Part shown: piece by piece, positions 1 to 6,540 of the stretch
Layout of the letters: each line of letters opens with the position of its first letter
Numbering within the stretch: the first letter of the stretch is position 1
From: Deltaproteobacteria bacterium
GTDB taxonomy: Bacteria; Desulfobacterota; Desulfobacteria; Desulfobacterales; JAUVVS01
Direction: 5' to 3'
Length of the DNA: 6,587 nucleotides
NCBI GenBank assembly: GCA_030604545.1
Contig: JAUVVS010000121.1
Coordinates: 1-6,587 of the forward strand
Made by a program: the position numbers and the translations under genes
The notes under the pieces: generated by a model
What the model was told of the DNA's origin: nothing
What the model saw: the letters and a program-made list of their open reading frames with translations, nothing else
The model's database searches: none

Positions 1-188
1 AAAAATTTGCCATATTAGGGCTAATGATAGTGTTAAAGATCGCAACATCTACTGCGAAGGCATTTGAACTTTCCCGGATTTTCACATTTTTACGGAAAGA
101 TAATAATTCCTGAGTATTAAAATACTTCACTCTCTAACAGAAAAAATGAGCGAGTCCTTTACACCGGACTAAGATAGGATAGTAAATC
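1..188. other. left-edge intergenic sequence, no supported gene
   Basis: This is AT-rich sequence downstream of the minus-strand Rho_N gene. Two plus-strand frames are open from the window edge (stops at 65-67 and 111-113), so the tail of a gene starting outside the window is possible, but neither has recognisable protein features. The only structure seen is a weak hairpin at 153-170, described separately. Confidence 0.5.
141..170 (-). terminator. weak candidate intrinsic terminator after the Rho_N gene
   Basis: Read on the minus strand, AGTCC (170-166) and GGACT (157-153) form a perfect 5-bp stem with an 8-nt loop. Six nucleotides later comes a run of six T (146-141). The position, 19 bases beyond the stop codon of the Rho_N gene, fits a terminator. 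The short stem and the gap before the T-run make it weak. Confidence 0.3.
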
Positions 189-512
189 TTATACGGTTGC
201 CTTGCGCAGGACTCGTTTATAGTGGTGTATCTGATCCCTGACATGTTTCAATTTTTTATGATCATGCGCTGCCAGTACTTCATCACGCACTTTCTTTAAT
301 TCCTTGATGCGTGATTTGATTTTTTTCTTGTTGACGCCAACAACATGATGATGAACATACATGTCGATATTCAGCGCTTTGCAAATTGCCGCAAGCAGAT
401 GCTCTTTATTTAACTGAGTATAGCCCTTCACCGCTTCGCTCTCGATCCTGGAAGCGATTTCCCTTAATTCTGCCACTGTCTTGTGTTTGAGTTCGTTAAA
501 ACCGTATTCCAT
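189..512 (-). CDS. small Rho N-terminal-domain protein (SAP-like helical domain plus basic His-rich tail)
   Basis: The 107-residue product has a Rho_N-type three-helix domain at about residues 8-49 (L-K-x-K-T-V-A-E-L-R-E-I-A, then G-Y-x-x-L-x-K-E-x-L). This fold begins transcription terminator Rho and also occurs in small stand-alone proteins. An H-H-H cluster follows at 54-56, then a strongly basic helical stretch at 61-104 that probably forms a helical hairpin. No Rho RNA-binding or ATPase domain is present, so this is not Rho itself. Binding to nucleic acid is a family-based inference; no reaction can be assigned. The ATG at 512 is chosen over the GTG at 521 because the GTG lies inside the Shine-Dalgarno sequence. 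The gene stands alone, divergent from the hamA operon. Similar small proteins are, from memory, common in Desulfobacterota-like genomes. Confidence 0.85.
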   Translation of the reverse strand: MEYGFNELKHKTVAELREIASRIESEAVKGYTQLNKEHLLAAICKALNIDMYVHHHVVGVNKKKIKSRIKELKKVRDEVLAAHDHKKLKHVRDQIHHYKRVLRKATV

Positions 513-520
513 CGTCAGCA

Positions 521-527
521 CCTCCTT
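521..527 (-). promoter_or_regulatory. strong Shine-Dalgarno site that sets the Rho_N gene start
   Basis: On the minus strand AAGGAGG is followed after 8 nt by ATG (512). The upstream in-frame GTG (521-519) overlaps this site, so it cannot be its start. Confidence 0.85.
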
Positions 528-576
528 CTAAGCAAAATGATCTTTATTTATAAAAACTTATTCATCAACATTTCTT

Positions 577-606
577 ATAATATATTCATATTCACAGGAA
601 TATCAA
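577..606 (-). promoter_or_regulatory. sigma-70-like promoter for the Rho_N gene
   Basis: On the minus strand there is a -35 box TTGATA (606-601). It is followed either by TATTAT (582-577) after an 18-nt spacer or by TATATT (584-579) after 16 nt. The predicted start of transcription lies about 60 nt upstream of the ATG. The large inverted repeat at 627-690 lies immediately upstream of the -35 box. Confidence 0.5.
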
Positions 607-626
607 GGGAGATTTTTTCTGTAGTC

Positions 627-690
627 CACCTGTCAGGTTTAATCAAATGATCTTGTCTGAGATAGAAGAATCAAATAAACCTGACAGGTG
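627..690. repeat. perfect 15-bp inverted repeat with self-palindromic arms
   Basis: CACCTGTCAGGTTTA (627-641) and its exact reverse complement TAAACCTGACAGGTG (676-690) flank a 34-nt interval. Each arm contains the 11-bp near-palindrome ACCTG-W-CAGGT (628-638 and 679-689). The arms therefore also align as imperfect direct repeats 51 bp apart, each followed by a TAATCAA-like stretch. A bare core CTGACAG recurs at 721-727. It could be paired operators for a dimeric regulator, a cruciform-forming site, or a remnant of a small mobile or REP-like element. It is not a good terminator because no T-run follows an arm directly. Confidence 0.8.
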
Positions 691-790
691 TAATCAATTA
701 ATCCTATTTTTATAGAAAGTCTGACAGCAATAAAACTAAAGGACTGTTTTTTCCGGGAACTACCATATCGTGATGTTATTAATTTAGGAC

Positions 791-819
791 TTGAAAATAG
801 AATAATTAATGATTAAAAT
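791..819 (+). promoter_or_regulatory. candidate sigma-70-like promoter for hamAB
   Basis: TTGAAA (791-796) and TAAAAT (814-819) are separated by 17 nt, each with five of six consensus bases. This would give a leader of roughly 130 nt before hamA. A separate perfect TATAAT at 854-859 has no convincing -35 box. The local sequence is very AT-rich, which raises the chance of accidental matches. Confidence 0.45.
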
Positions 820-824
820 AGAAT
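794..824 (+). repeat. 10-bp direct repeat AAAATAGAAT spaced 21 bp, over the hamAB promoter
   Basis: AAAATAGAAT occurs at 794-803 and again at 815-824. The copies are offset by 21 bp, two helical turns, and overlap the predicted -35 and -10 boxes. A partial third copy, AATAGAAG, lies at 831-838. It could be a repressor site or chance in AT-rich sequence. Confidence 0.5.
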
Positions 825-942
825 CATATGAATAGAAGTCCAAAAAATGGTTTTATAATTTTGTCTATAAGAAACTTGTTTCTGTATAGCGAAACCTGCT
901 TTAAGCGTAAATGTGCATTATAAACATATATTATGTCTATTC

Positions 943-947
943 AAGGA
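943..947 (+). promoter_or_regulatory. ribosome binding site of hamA
   Basis: AAGGA lies 10 nt upstream of the ATG at 958 and supports that start. Confidence 0.6.
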
Positions 948-957
948 ATTACATTGA

Positions 958-1806
958 ATGCCTTGGACAAATAAACATCTTGAATGGCTAAAAGATACAG
1001 GGGAGAGGCTGACTACAGCAGATGGTAAGACCGTAGAGGTATGGGAATTCCGCCATCAGAATGATGACAAAATCTTCTCTGCTTGGGCAAAGCATTTTCG
1101 AAATCATTATTGTTATGATTGCGATATAGATTTCCTTCGGGGGCACAAGTCGCGGGCAGATTATCTCAACGATATCAAATTCCCTTCCAAGACTACGAAA
1201 TTGGGACCCGGGATTAGGACCGCGGACTTTAGCGAAATTCTAGTTGCGGACTACTTACAATGGATTTGGGGATATTGGCTACCAAGAGTTCGATGGGGTT
1301 CCAAGGTTATAAGAGATGAGTCACCAAAAGGTAGTGATGTTATAGGGTTTCGGTTTTACAATCCTAAGAAAACTTCAAAAAATGACCTTCTTGCTATCTT
1401 TGAAGCAAAAACACGCTTTTCCAAAGGGTCAAGTAAATACAGACTGCAAGACGCCATCAATGACTCAGCAAAAGATCACATCCGTATCGACGAGTCGCTT
1501 AACTACATAAAACAAAAATTGTATGAACAAGGAGATAAAGACGGAGCCTTAAAAATAGAGCGTTTTCAAAGTCCTGTAGATATTCCCTACAAGGAAATAT
1601 ATGGTGCGGCTGCGTTATTCGACTCTAGCCTGTTTGATGATGATACTATTTTAAAAACGGACACCACAAAGATACCGAGATTAAAAAAGAGTGACGACAC
1701 ATATCCTCATCCCAATAGGGACAATTTGGTTCTAATCGTAATTCTGGGAGACAATATGATGAACCTCGTCCACGAACTCTACAGAAGAGCAGCGGATGAG
1801 GCCTGA
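958..1806 (+). CDS. hamA: Hachiman anti-phage defence protein HamA (DUF1837 nuclease)
   Basis: The 282-residue protein is of usual HamA length. Visible DUF1837-type features are R87-x-x-D90-F-x-E93 at the start of a helix, basic residues R110 and R112, K124-G-S-D127, and the strand ending F-E149-A-K151. E93, D127 and E149-x-K151 together match a PD-(D/E)xK nuclease core. A Lys/Asp-rich helix (L163-x-x-A-I-x-D-S-x-K-D-x-x-R) follows, as is typical of the family. In characterised Hachiman (HamAB, close to E. coli AbpAB) HamA is a DNA nuclease held inactive by the HamB helicase until damaged or invading DNA is sensed. The frame is intact with all predicted catalytic residues. Its last 11 bases overlap hamB, implying one transcript and coupled translation. 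The family call rests on motifs plus the neighbouring helicase. Confidence 0.86.
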   Translation: MPWTNKHLEWLKDTGERLTTADGKTVEVWEFRHQNDDKIFSAWAKHFRNHYCYDCDIDFLRGHKSRADYLNDIKFPSKTTKLGPGIRTADFSEILVADYLQWIWGYWLPRVRWGSKVIRDESPKGSDVIGFRFYNPKKTSKNDLLAIFEAKTRFSKGSSKYRLQDAINDSAKDHIRIDESLNYIKQKLYEQGDKDGALKIERFQSPVDIPYKEIYGAAALFDSSLFDDDTILKTDTTKIPRLKKSDDTYPHPNRDNLVLIVILGDNMMNLVHELYRRAADEA

Positions 1807-2839
1807 AAGAAGATCACAACTGCTCTTAGCCGTTACTCGCTCAAAGGCCAAAATGTTCGAGTATGGTGTGCCTGAAGAGCATCACATCAAGATTCCGCAG
1901 GACCCAGCAAGGCTCCTTACTTTGGCAATAGGCTTGCTTGGCGATCTTGCGGCAAGAACAAATTCCGAGGATGTCGAAGAAAGCTATCTAAATGAGCTAC
2001 GCAAAAACCTTCAATTCTCGGCACGCTTTTTTGATGCCTATTTGCAGTCTCGTCTAAAAGAGGAGCTTGATCCCTATATATTACTATTGGGGGCTGCATC
2101 CTACTATCTGTGCGATTTGCCCGGTAGCTCGCTTGTTCTGGCAAAGCGTCTCGGTAAAGATCGTCCGGATCTGGATTGCTTGGGTTTGGAAGACTTGTTG
2201 CTCTGGTTACTAAAGACGGATTTACCCACATATTTTGAAGGATCAGAAGGTAAATATGGAGAATATATCTATGGGATTTCACAAGGGATTATTCGTTTCT
2301 TTGAAAACGGAAGCGGCCAGAGCAATCTTTTCGAGAACGCTTCACGCCTTCGAAAAACTGCTTACGATAATGGCACTCCGCGCCAATTGCTTTTTGCGGA
2401 TGTCATTTGCGCTGTAGTAAAGAAACGGTTTGAGAATTCCACTTGGTACTGTTTGCCCCAATACTCCGGCCTTTCCACTGATCAATGGTTACATGCATTG
2501 CAAAAAGATACCTTCATCCGCGAGTTATGGCCAGCCCAACATCTTCTTGGGGAACATGATGTTTTCCGAGGCAGATCGGCGATTGTGCAAATGCCGACAA
2601 GTGCGGGAAAAACAAAAGCAACTGAAATTATCATACGTAGCGCTTTTCTGGCTAACCGAGCGTCCCTTGCCATAATCGTGGCCCCTTTCAGAGCTTTGTG
2701 CCACGAAATCAGAAACAGCTTTGTTGAAGCTTTCCACAACGAATCTGTGAATATTGATGAACTTTCAGACGTGCTCCATGAGGACTTTGAAATCGCAGAA
2801 TTACTTGTAATAAAGCAGGTTCTTGTAGTCACGCCGTAA
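1796..2839 (+). CDS. N-terminal HamB fragment (residues 1-347) made if the TAA terminates
   Basis: This is the product expected from normal termination at 2837-2839. It keeps the helical N-terminal region and the ATP-binding half of the first RecA-like domain (Walker A lysine K272, motif Ia). It lacks the Walker B D-E-G-H, motifs III-VI and the whole second RecA-like domain, so it cannot be an active helicase alone. Whether it could still bind HamA cannot be told from sequence. Its start overlaps the end of hamA by 11 bp. Confidence 0.7.
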   Translation: MRPERRSQLLLAVTRSKAKMFEYGVPEEHHIKIPQDPARLLTLAIGLLGDLAARTNSEDVEESYLNELRKNLQFSARFFDAYLQSRLKEELDPYILLLGAASYYLCDLPGSSLVLAKRLGKDRPDLDCLGLEDLLLWLLKTDLPTYFEGSEGKYGEYIYGISQGIIRFFENGSGQSNLFENASRLRKTAYDNGTPRQLLFADVICAVVKKRFENSTWYCLPQYSGLSTDQWLHALQKDTFIRELWPAQHLLGEHDVFRGRSAIVQMPTSAGKTKATEIIIRSAFLANRASLAIIVAPFRALCHEIRNSFVEAFHNESVNIDELSDVLHEDFEIAELLVIKQVLVVTP

Positions 2840-2851
2840 AAAATTATCTAT

Positions 2852-4921
2852 GTGCTCCGACACGCTCCTGAATTGGCAGAAAACATTGGGCTACTGATCT
2901 ATGACGAGGGTCACCAATTTGACAGTGGAACAAGAGGGATTACCTATGAGCTTCTCCTTACATCATTGAAGGCAATGGTTCCGGGAGAAGTCCAAACAAT
3001 TCTAATTTCGGCCGTAATCAGCAATGCAGAGTCTGTTGGCACCTGGCTGAATGGGGAGGATTCCGAAGTCGTATCCGGCACCAATCTATCGCCAACATAC
3101 CGGACCGTTGCATTTACGAGTTGGCTGGATCAACTTGGGCGACTCGAGTTTGTAACTCAAGATAATCCCGACAATAGGGAATTCTTTGTTCCCAGGCTTA
3201 TCGAACAACATCAACTCCAGTTAAGGGGAAAAGAACGGAAACAACGATTATTTCCAGAAAAAACTGACGGACAAGCTATTGCGCTATTTTTAGGGCTAAA
3301 ACTCGCGGGGAATGGAAGCGTGGCTATTTTCTGTGGGAGAAAAGCTACTGCATCAAGCCTATGTGAGAAAGTCGTCGACGCATACGACAGAGGCATAAGC
3401 TTTACAAAGCCTGTCGAATATTCTGATCAAGCAGAAGTGGAACGGCTCTATTTCCTGTATGCAAGTAACCTAGGAGCAGAGGCCATACTAACCCAAAGCG
3501 CAGCTTTAGGGATATTTACTCACCACGGCAATATACCTCAGGGCATTCGTCTTGCTATTGAGCATGCAATAAAGAAAGGGCTTGCAACATTTGTTATCTG
3601 CACGTCCACCTTGGCTCAAGGGGTGAATCTTCCGATTCGGTATCTTATTGTAACCAGCGTCTATCAAGGAACTGAATGCATTAAAGTTCGCGATTTTCAT
3701 AATCTGATAGGACGTGCCGGTCGGGCCGGAATGCATACTGAGGGAAGCCTTCTGTTTACAGACCACACTATCTATGACAAACGAAATGTCCATAATAACA
3801 AGTGGCGATGGACGCAGGTTAAAGGACTTTTAGACCCCAGCAACTTAGAGCCATGTGCAAGCACTCTCTTGTCACTTTTTGAGCCGTTATACAGTGATAA
3901 TCGAAGATACAAAATAAGTATGGAACCTTTGGAATTTGTTAAGGCTTACATTGATGGAGTAGATGAAACGAAATCATATTACAGCAAAATTGCTTCTGAT
4001 AATTTGGACAAAGGTTTTACTATAGATGGAATTGAGAAACAGATTGCTTGGAGAATGAACATTATTTCGTCCATTGAAAGCTATCTGATGTCGCATTGGG
4101 ACGAAACTGGTGTTGGGCTTCAAGAGGGAGATATCAATGAATTGGCAAAAGGAACACTAGCATTTTTCCTAGCGGATGATGAACAACGGGGCCAAATTGT
4201 AGAGCTCTTTAACTTGCTCGCTCAGAATATAGAGCAGAATGTTTCTGAGGCGTCGCTAAGAAAGATATTTGGAAAAACTCTATATGGTGTTCGGACATCA
4301 ATTGAAATTGAAGAATGGGTAGCTGAACATGTTGACGACCTTATTGCATGCACAGACCATGAAGAAATTATTGTAGCATCATGGCCAATTATTGAGAAAA
4401 ATATCCAGAACAGAACATTCAAAAAATGCGACCCTCCTGAAATACTAAGAGATGTTGTTGTGGAATGGATTCGCGGGAAACCATTCCACGAACTATTTGC
4501 GATTCTTTCTAGCGCCAATGCGAGGATTATAGCCAAGACACAGCGACGACGGTTTAAGCTGGATCACATTATCGATATATGTGAAAACGCCTTCGCATAT
4601 GACGGTACACTTGTTCTTGGCGCTATTGCTGAGATCATCGAACTTATTCGCCCAGAAAATACTGGCGACCTCATTAGTAAACTGCAAGAGCTTCAAAAAA
4701 GACTGAAATATGGATTGCCGTCTTCTTCAGCCATCACTCTTTACGAACTAGGATTTGCAGACCGTGTTATTGCTATTGATATAAGTTTGTTTTTTGAAGG
4801 AGATTCGCCAAACAAATATGCGATAATCCGGGGAATAAAGGAAAATGAACATGAAATTAGAAGAATAATTGATAAGTACCCAGCATATTTCCAAATGATA
4901 CTATATGATATTTTGACATAA
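2852..4921 (+). CDS. C-terminal HamB fragment (689 residues), possible only by reinitiation at a GTG
   Basis: The frame downstream of the stop is open and is the same frame as the N-terminal part. Its first usable start is the GTG at 2852, 12 nt after the TAA, and no Shine-Dalgarno sequence precedes it. Termination-reinitiation is conceivable because the stop and GTG are so close, but nothing in the sequence demands it. The fragment would carry motifs II-VI and the C-terminal region but no Walker A. I regard it as the remainder of broken hamB rather than an independent gene. Confidence 0.45.
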   Translation: MLRHAPELAENIGLLIYDEGHQFDSGTRGITYELLLTSLKAMVPGEVQTILISAVISNAESVGTWLNGEDSEVVSGTNLSPTYRTVAFTSWLDQLGRLEFVTQDNPDNREFFVPRLIEQHQLQLRGKERKQRLFPEKTDGQAIALFLGLKLAGNGSVAIFCGRKATASSLCEKVVDAYDRGISFTKPVEYSDQAEVERLYFLYASNLGAEAILTQSAALGIFTHHGNIPQGIRLAIEHAIKKGLATFVICTSTLAQGVNLPIRYLIVTSVYQGTECIKVRDFHNLIGRAGRAGMHTEGSLLFTDHTIYDKRNVHNNKWRWTQVKGLLDPSNLEPCASTLLSLFEPLYSDNRRYKISMEPLEFVKAYIDGVDETKSYYSKIASDNLDKGFTIDGIEKQIAWRMNIISSIESYLMSHWDETGVGLQEGDINELAKGTLAFFLADDEQRGQIVELFNLLAQNIEQNVSEASLRKIFGKTLYGVRTSIEIEEWVAEHVDDLIACTDHEEIIVASWPIIEKNIQNRTFKKCDPPEILRDVVVEWIRGKPFHELFAILSSANARIIAKTQRRRFKLDHIIDICENAFAYDGTLVLGAIAEIIELIRPENTGDLISKLQELQKRLKYGLPSSSAITLYELGFADRVIAIDISLFFEGDSPNKYAIIRGIKENEHEIRRIIDKYPAYFQMILYDILT

Positions 4922-5024
4922 TGAATCTTTTACATCTGATCGTGTAGCGTCAGAGTGCAAGCAGGGGTTGAAACGAATCATTGCGCCTGATATTTTTCCG
5001 CTCCGTTACAAAATGCAGGTGAAC
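4922..5024. other. convergent gap between hamB and plsC, no clear terminator
   Basis: The 103-bp gap separates two genes pointing at each other. A short imperfect hairpin (CTGA-T-CG / CGTCAG, 4936-4953) has no following T-run. A 4-bp ATCA/TGAT stem (4978-4992) precedes ATTTTT but is too short to call. Confidence 0.5.
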
Positions 5025-5834
5025 TCAGGAATTATATGAATCTTTATACCCAGCTTCAACAATATCATGAATCTTCACCGACAGCTTCCGATTCTGCTCC
5101 AGCCAATCCTCCTGTGGTTCTTCAAATACGGACGGATGGATCTGCATCGTCACATCAAATTTCCGCAACCTCAGCACATTCCAGAAATGATCTAAAAACG
5201 TCATACCGCCGTACCAGCAGACCAGGTCGCGATTCAGCTCCGAAAATGGTTCCCCATTGATCCGGGCATACCTGATCGTTACCGGCAGGATCGGCGCCCC
5301 GGCGCGCACCGGGCAGGAAAAAGTGATCTTCTTAAACGGCAAAACTCCAGCGCCATTCGAAGTTGTCCCTTCCGAAAAAATGATGACATCAAAACCTTTT
5401 TTTAGATAGTTAATGATCTCTTTGACATAAGGTGGTTCTTTTGCGCCGGTAATGGACCTATCGACAAATATCGAACCGCGCAGCCAGGCAATCGTTCCGA
5501 GCAGCGGCCAGTATTTCACATCATGCCGCGCCACAAAAAGCAGTGGGAAATGCGAACCCACGATCAGAATATCGAGATAGCTCAAATGATTGGAAACGAC
5601 ACAATAATTCGGTCCCCGTTCTACATTATCCACACCGGAAATTGTAATCTTTATTCCCAATAATTTTGCAAATAATGTTCCCCAGAACGGACCAAAAAAG
5701 GTCGAAACCCGGCGACAGACTTTTTTCCCAAAGGGAATAAACAGAATAAGAATTATCAACTCGAACATGAGCAATCCAATGCATGCAATAACAAATGTCA
5801 GTAACCGGATAATCGCTCTTAATGTTCCAATCAA
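5025..5834 (-). CDS. plsC: PlsC-family 1-acylglycerol-3-phosphate O-acyltransferase
   Basis: The 269-residue membrane protein is predicted to transfer a fatty acyl group to lysophosphatidic acid, giving phosphatidic acid for phospholipid synthesis at the inner membrane. A long hydrophobic segment spans about residues 8-35. The acyltransferase motifs follow in order: motif I N-H83-L-S-Y-L-D88 (the HX4D catalytic pair), motif II G-S-I-F-V-D-R (120-126), motif III F-S-E-G-T-T-S (153-159, in place of the common F-P-E-G-T-R-S), motif IV A-P-I-L-P-V (180-185). The start is a TTG at 5834 with AAGGG 8 nt upstream; the next Met is residue 23, inside the membrane segment, so the TTG is preferred. It lies 55 bp downstream of the 204-residue gene on the same strand. 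Substrate preference (lysophosphatidate versus an ornithine-lipid or other lyso-lipid) cannot be fixed from sequence. Confidence 0.92.
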   Translation of the reverse strand: MIGTLRAIIRLLTFVIACIGLLMFELIILILFIPFGKKVCRRVSTFFGPFWGTLFAKLLGIKITISGVDNVERGPNYCVVSNHLSYLDILIVGSHFPLLFVARHDVKYWPLLGTIAWLRGSIFVDRSITGAKEPPYVKEIINYLKKGFDVIIFSEGTTSNGAGVLPFKKITFSCPVRAGAPILPVTIRYARINGEPFSELNRDLVCWYGGMTFLDHFWNVLRLRKFDVTMQIHPSVFEEPQEDWLEQNRKLSVKIHDIVEAGYKDSYNS

Positions 5835-5889
5835 AATATCTACCCTTGTTGATTTGTTAATTTATAGGTAAAGATTAAATAAAGAAACA

Positions 5890-6504
5890 TCAGGTCATAT
5901 TGAATGAAAGATTTGGATAACGTTTAAAATAATATTGCCCTTTGTGACATCTTAGAAGATAATCGAATTGTTCTTTATTGGGATTATTTCTAATTAAAAA
6001 CGCTTCGGTTATAGATTTAAACCCGTATTTTTCTATAAGTCTATTCACAAACGAAAGACTAATTGCATCAGACTCAATAAAATCAAAGATGATATCTTTT
6101 TCATTCTCTGTAACATTTTCACCTTTTTTTTGCAGCCCATTTTGGAGTGTATAAAAATCTGGAAATACTTCCAGTCCTTCCTCGGGATTGAAAAAAACGC
6201 CGACTCCATTTTCATTTTCTAATAAATCTGTAGGGAAAGAAAAGTTAGAACAGGGGTTTTTCAGTTTACTCTTTTTCATTATTTTTTCAACTGTTTTCTT
6301 AGGGGCGGCTTTAAATTCCTGTTTTGACTGATTTTGAAGCGCCGCCGCCATTGCATATCCATCCGGGAATACAACTAAATCATCTCCGTGGAAATCGATG
6401 AAATTTTGGTGGTGAGTTTTAATGCTTTTACGTGCCCTTTCAGCAAATTCATCGTGATATCTATATACGACTTTTCCTAAATCTTTAATAAATGATATTT
6501 TCAT
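5890..6504 (-). CDS. hypothetical protein, 204 residues, with an internal motif duplication
   Basis: I do not recognise this family. The protein looks soluble, with no signal peptide or membrane segment. It has a Lys-rich linker (residues 61-82) between two similar segments: L43-x-V-F-P-D-x-Y-x(5)-L-Q57 and L111-x-V-F-P-D-x-Y-x(5)-L-Q125, 68 residues apart. Each is preceded by an acidic, Gly-containing turn. The C-terminal third (about 130-200) is probably helical and ends with an aromatic- and basic-rich tail. The ATG at 6504 has only a poor Shine-Dalgarno match. The gene is much more AT-rich than plsC beside it (14 of 60 bases are G or C at 5941-6000, against 39 of 60 at 5281-5340), consistent with recent transfer. 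It may be co-transcribed with plsC. That it is a real gene rests on its length, the duplicated motif and the lack of competing frames. Confidence 0.75.
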   Translation of the reverse strand: MKISFIKDLGKVVYRYHDEFAERARKSIKTHHQNFIDFHGDDLVVFPDGYAMAAALQNQSKQEFKAAPKKTVEKIMKKSKLKNPCSNFSFPTDLLENENGVGVFFNPEEGLEVFPDFYTLQNGLQKKGENVTENEKDIIFDFIESDAISLSFVNRLIEKYGFKSITEAFLIRNNPNKEQFDYLLRCHKGQYYFKRYPNLSFNMT

Positions 6505-6540
6505 TTCTTGTAAATCTTTATCAGGATGTGGTTATATTTA

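Larger units (their letters stand above)
513..957. other. divergent intergenic region between the Rho_N gene and hamA
   Basis: About 445 bp without a supported gene. It holds the Rho_N gene's Shine-Dalgarno site and promoter (521-606), a 15-bp inverted repeat (627-690), a candidate hamA promoter (791-819) that coincides with a 10-bp direct repeat, and the hamA ribosome binding site (943-947). A 40-codon plus-strand open frame at 694-816 has no start codon and is not called. Confidence 0.7.
1796..4921 (+). pseudogene. hamB: Hachiman helicase HamB, interrupted by one in-frame stop
   Basis: The full reading frame spans 1,041 codons plus the final TAA, with a premature TAA at codon 348 (2837-2839). 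Superfamily 2 Ski2/Hel308-like motifs appear in order: motif I P-T-S-A-G-K-T (267-273), Ia A-P-F-R-A-L-C-H-E (296-304), Ib V-T-P cut at 347, II D-E-G-H (370-373), III S-A (405-406), IV V-A-I-F-C-G-R (509-515), V T-S-T-L-A-Q-G-V-N-L-P (603-613), VI G-R-A-G-R-A-G (639-645). A helical N-terminal region (1-250) and C-terminal region (from about 700) have no named domain that I recognise. Known HamB uses ATP to translocate on DNA and controls HamA. Because the frame is unchanged across the stop, one substitution (most simply GAA to TAA, giving T-P-E-K) accounts for it. The ATG at 1796 has a weak purine-rich AGAAGAG upstream. Confidence 0.88.

Noticed and set aside
3..113. Open plus-strand frame from the left edge, 36 codons, partly hydrophobic, that might be the end of a gene starting outside the window
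   Set aside because: Too short, with no recognisable motif, and another frame is also open from the edge for 21 codons.
694..816. Forty-codon plus-strand open frame with a protein-like composition
   Set aside because: It has no start codon or ribosome site, it lies within the promoter region, and no family is recognised; it could be a decayed gene remnant.
1917..2282. Minus-strand open frame of 121 codons opposite hamB
   Set aside because: It is antisense to a conserved helicase frame, with no ribosome site and a low-complexity, implausible protein.
2837..2854. Programmed slippage on the A-run as an explanation for the hamB break
   Set aside because: The frame is identical on both sides of the stop, and the TAA precedes the rest of the A-run, so adding or removing A would shift the frame without removing the stop.
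4222..4536. Minus-strand open frame of 104 codons opposite the hamB C-terminal region
   Set aside because: Ser/Ile-rich shadow of the real coding strand with no protein features.
4977..4998. Possible terminator in the hamB/plsC convergent gap
   Set aside because: The stem is only 4 bp, well below a convincing intrinsic terminator.
4921..5045. Direct repeat ATGAATCTTT at 4921-4930 and 5036-5045, considered as an island attachment repeat
   Set aside because: Only 10 bp, both copies lie on the right side of hamAB, the second is inside plsC, and no matching copy lies left of hamA.
5036..5260. Plus-strand open frame of 74 codons opposite the plsC 3' end
   Set aside because: It lies antisense to the well-supported acyltransferase and has no recognisable protein content.
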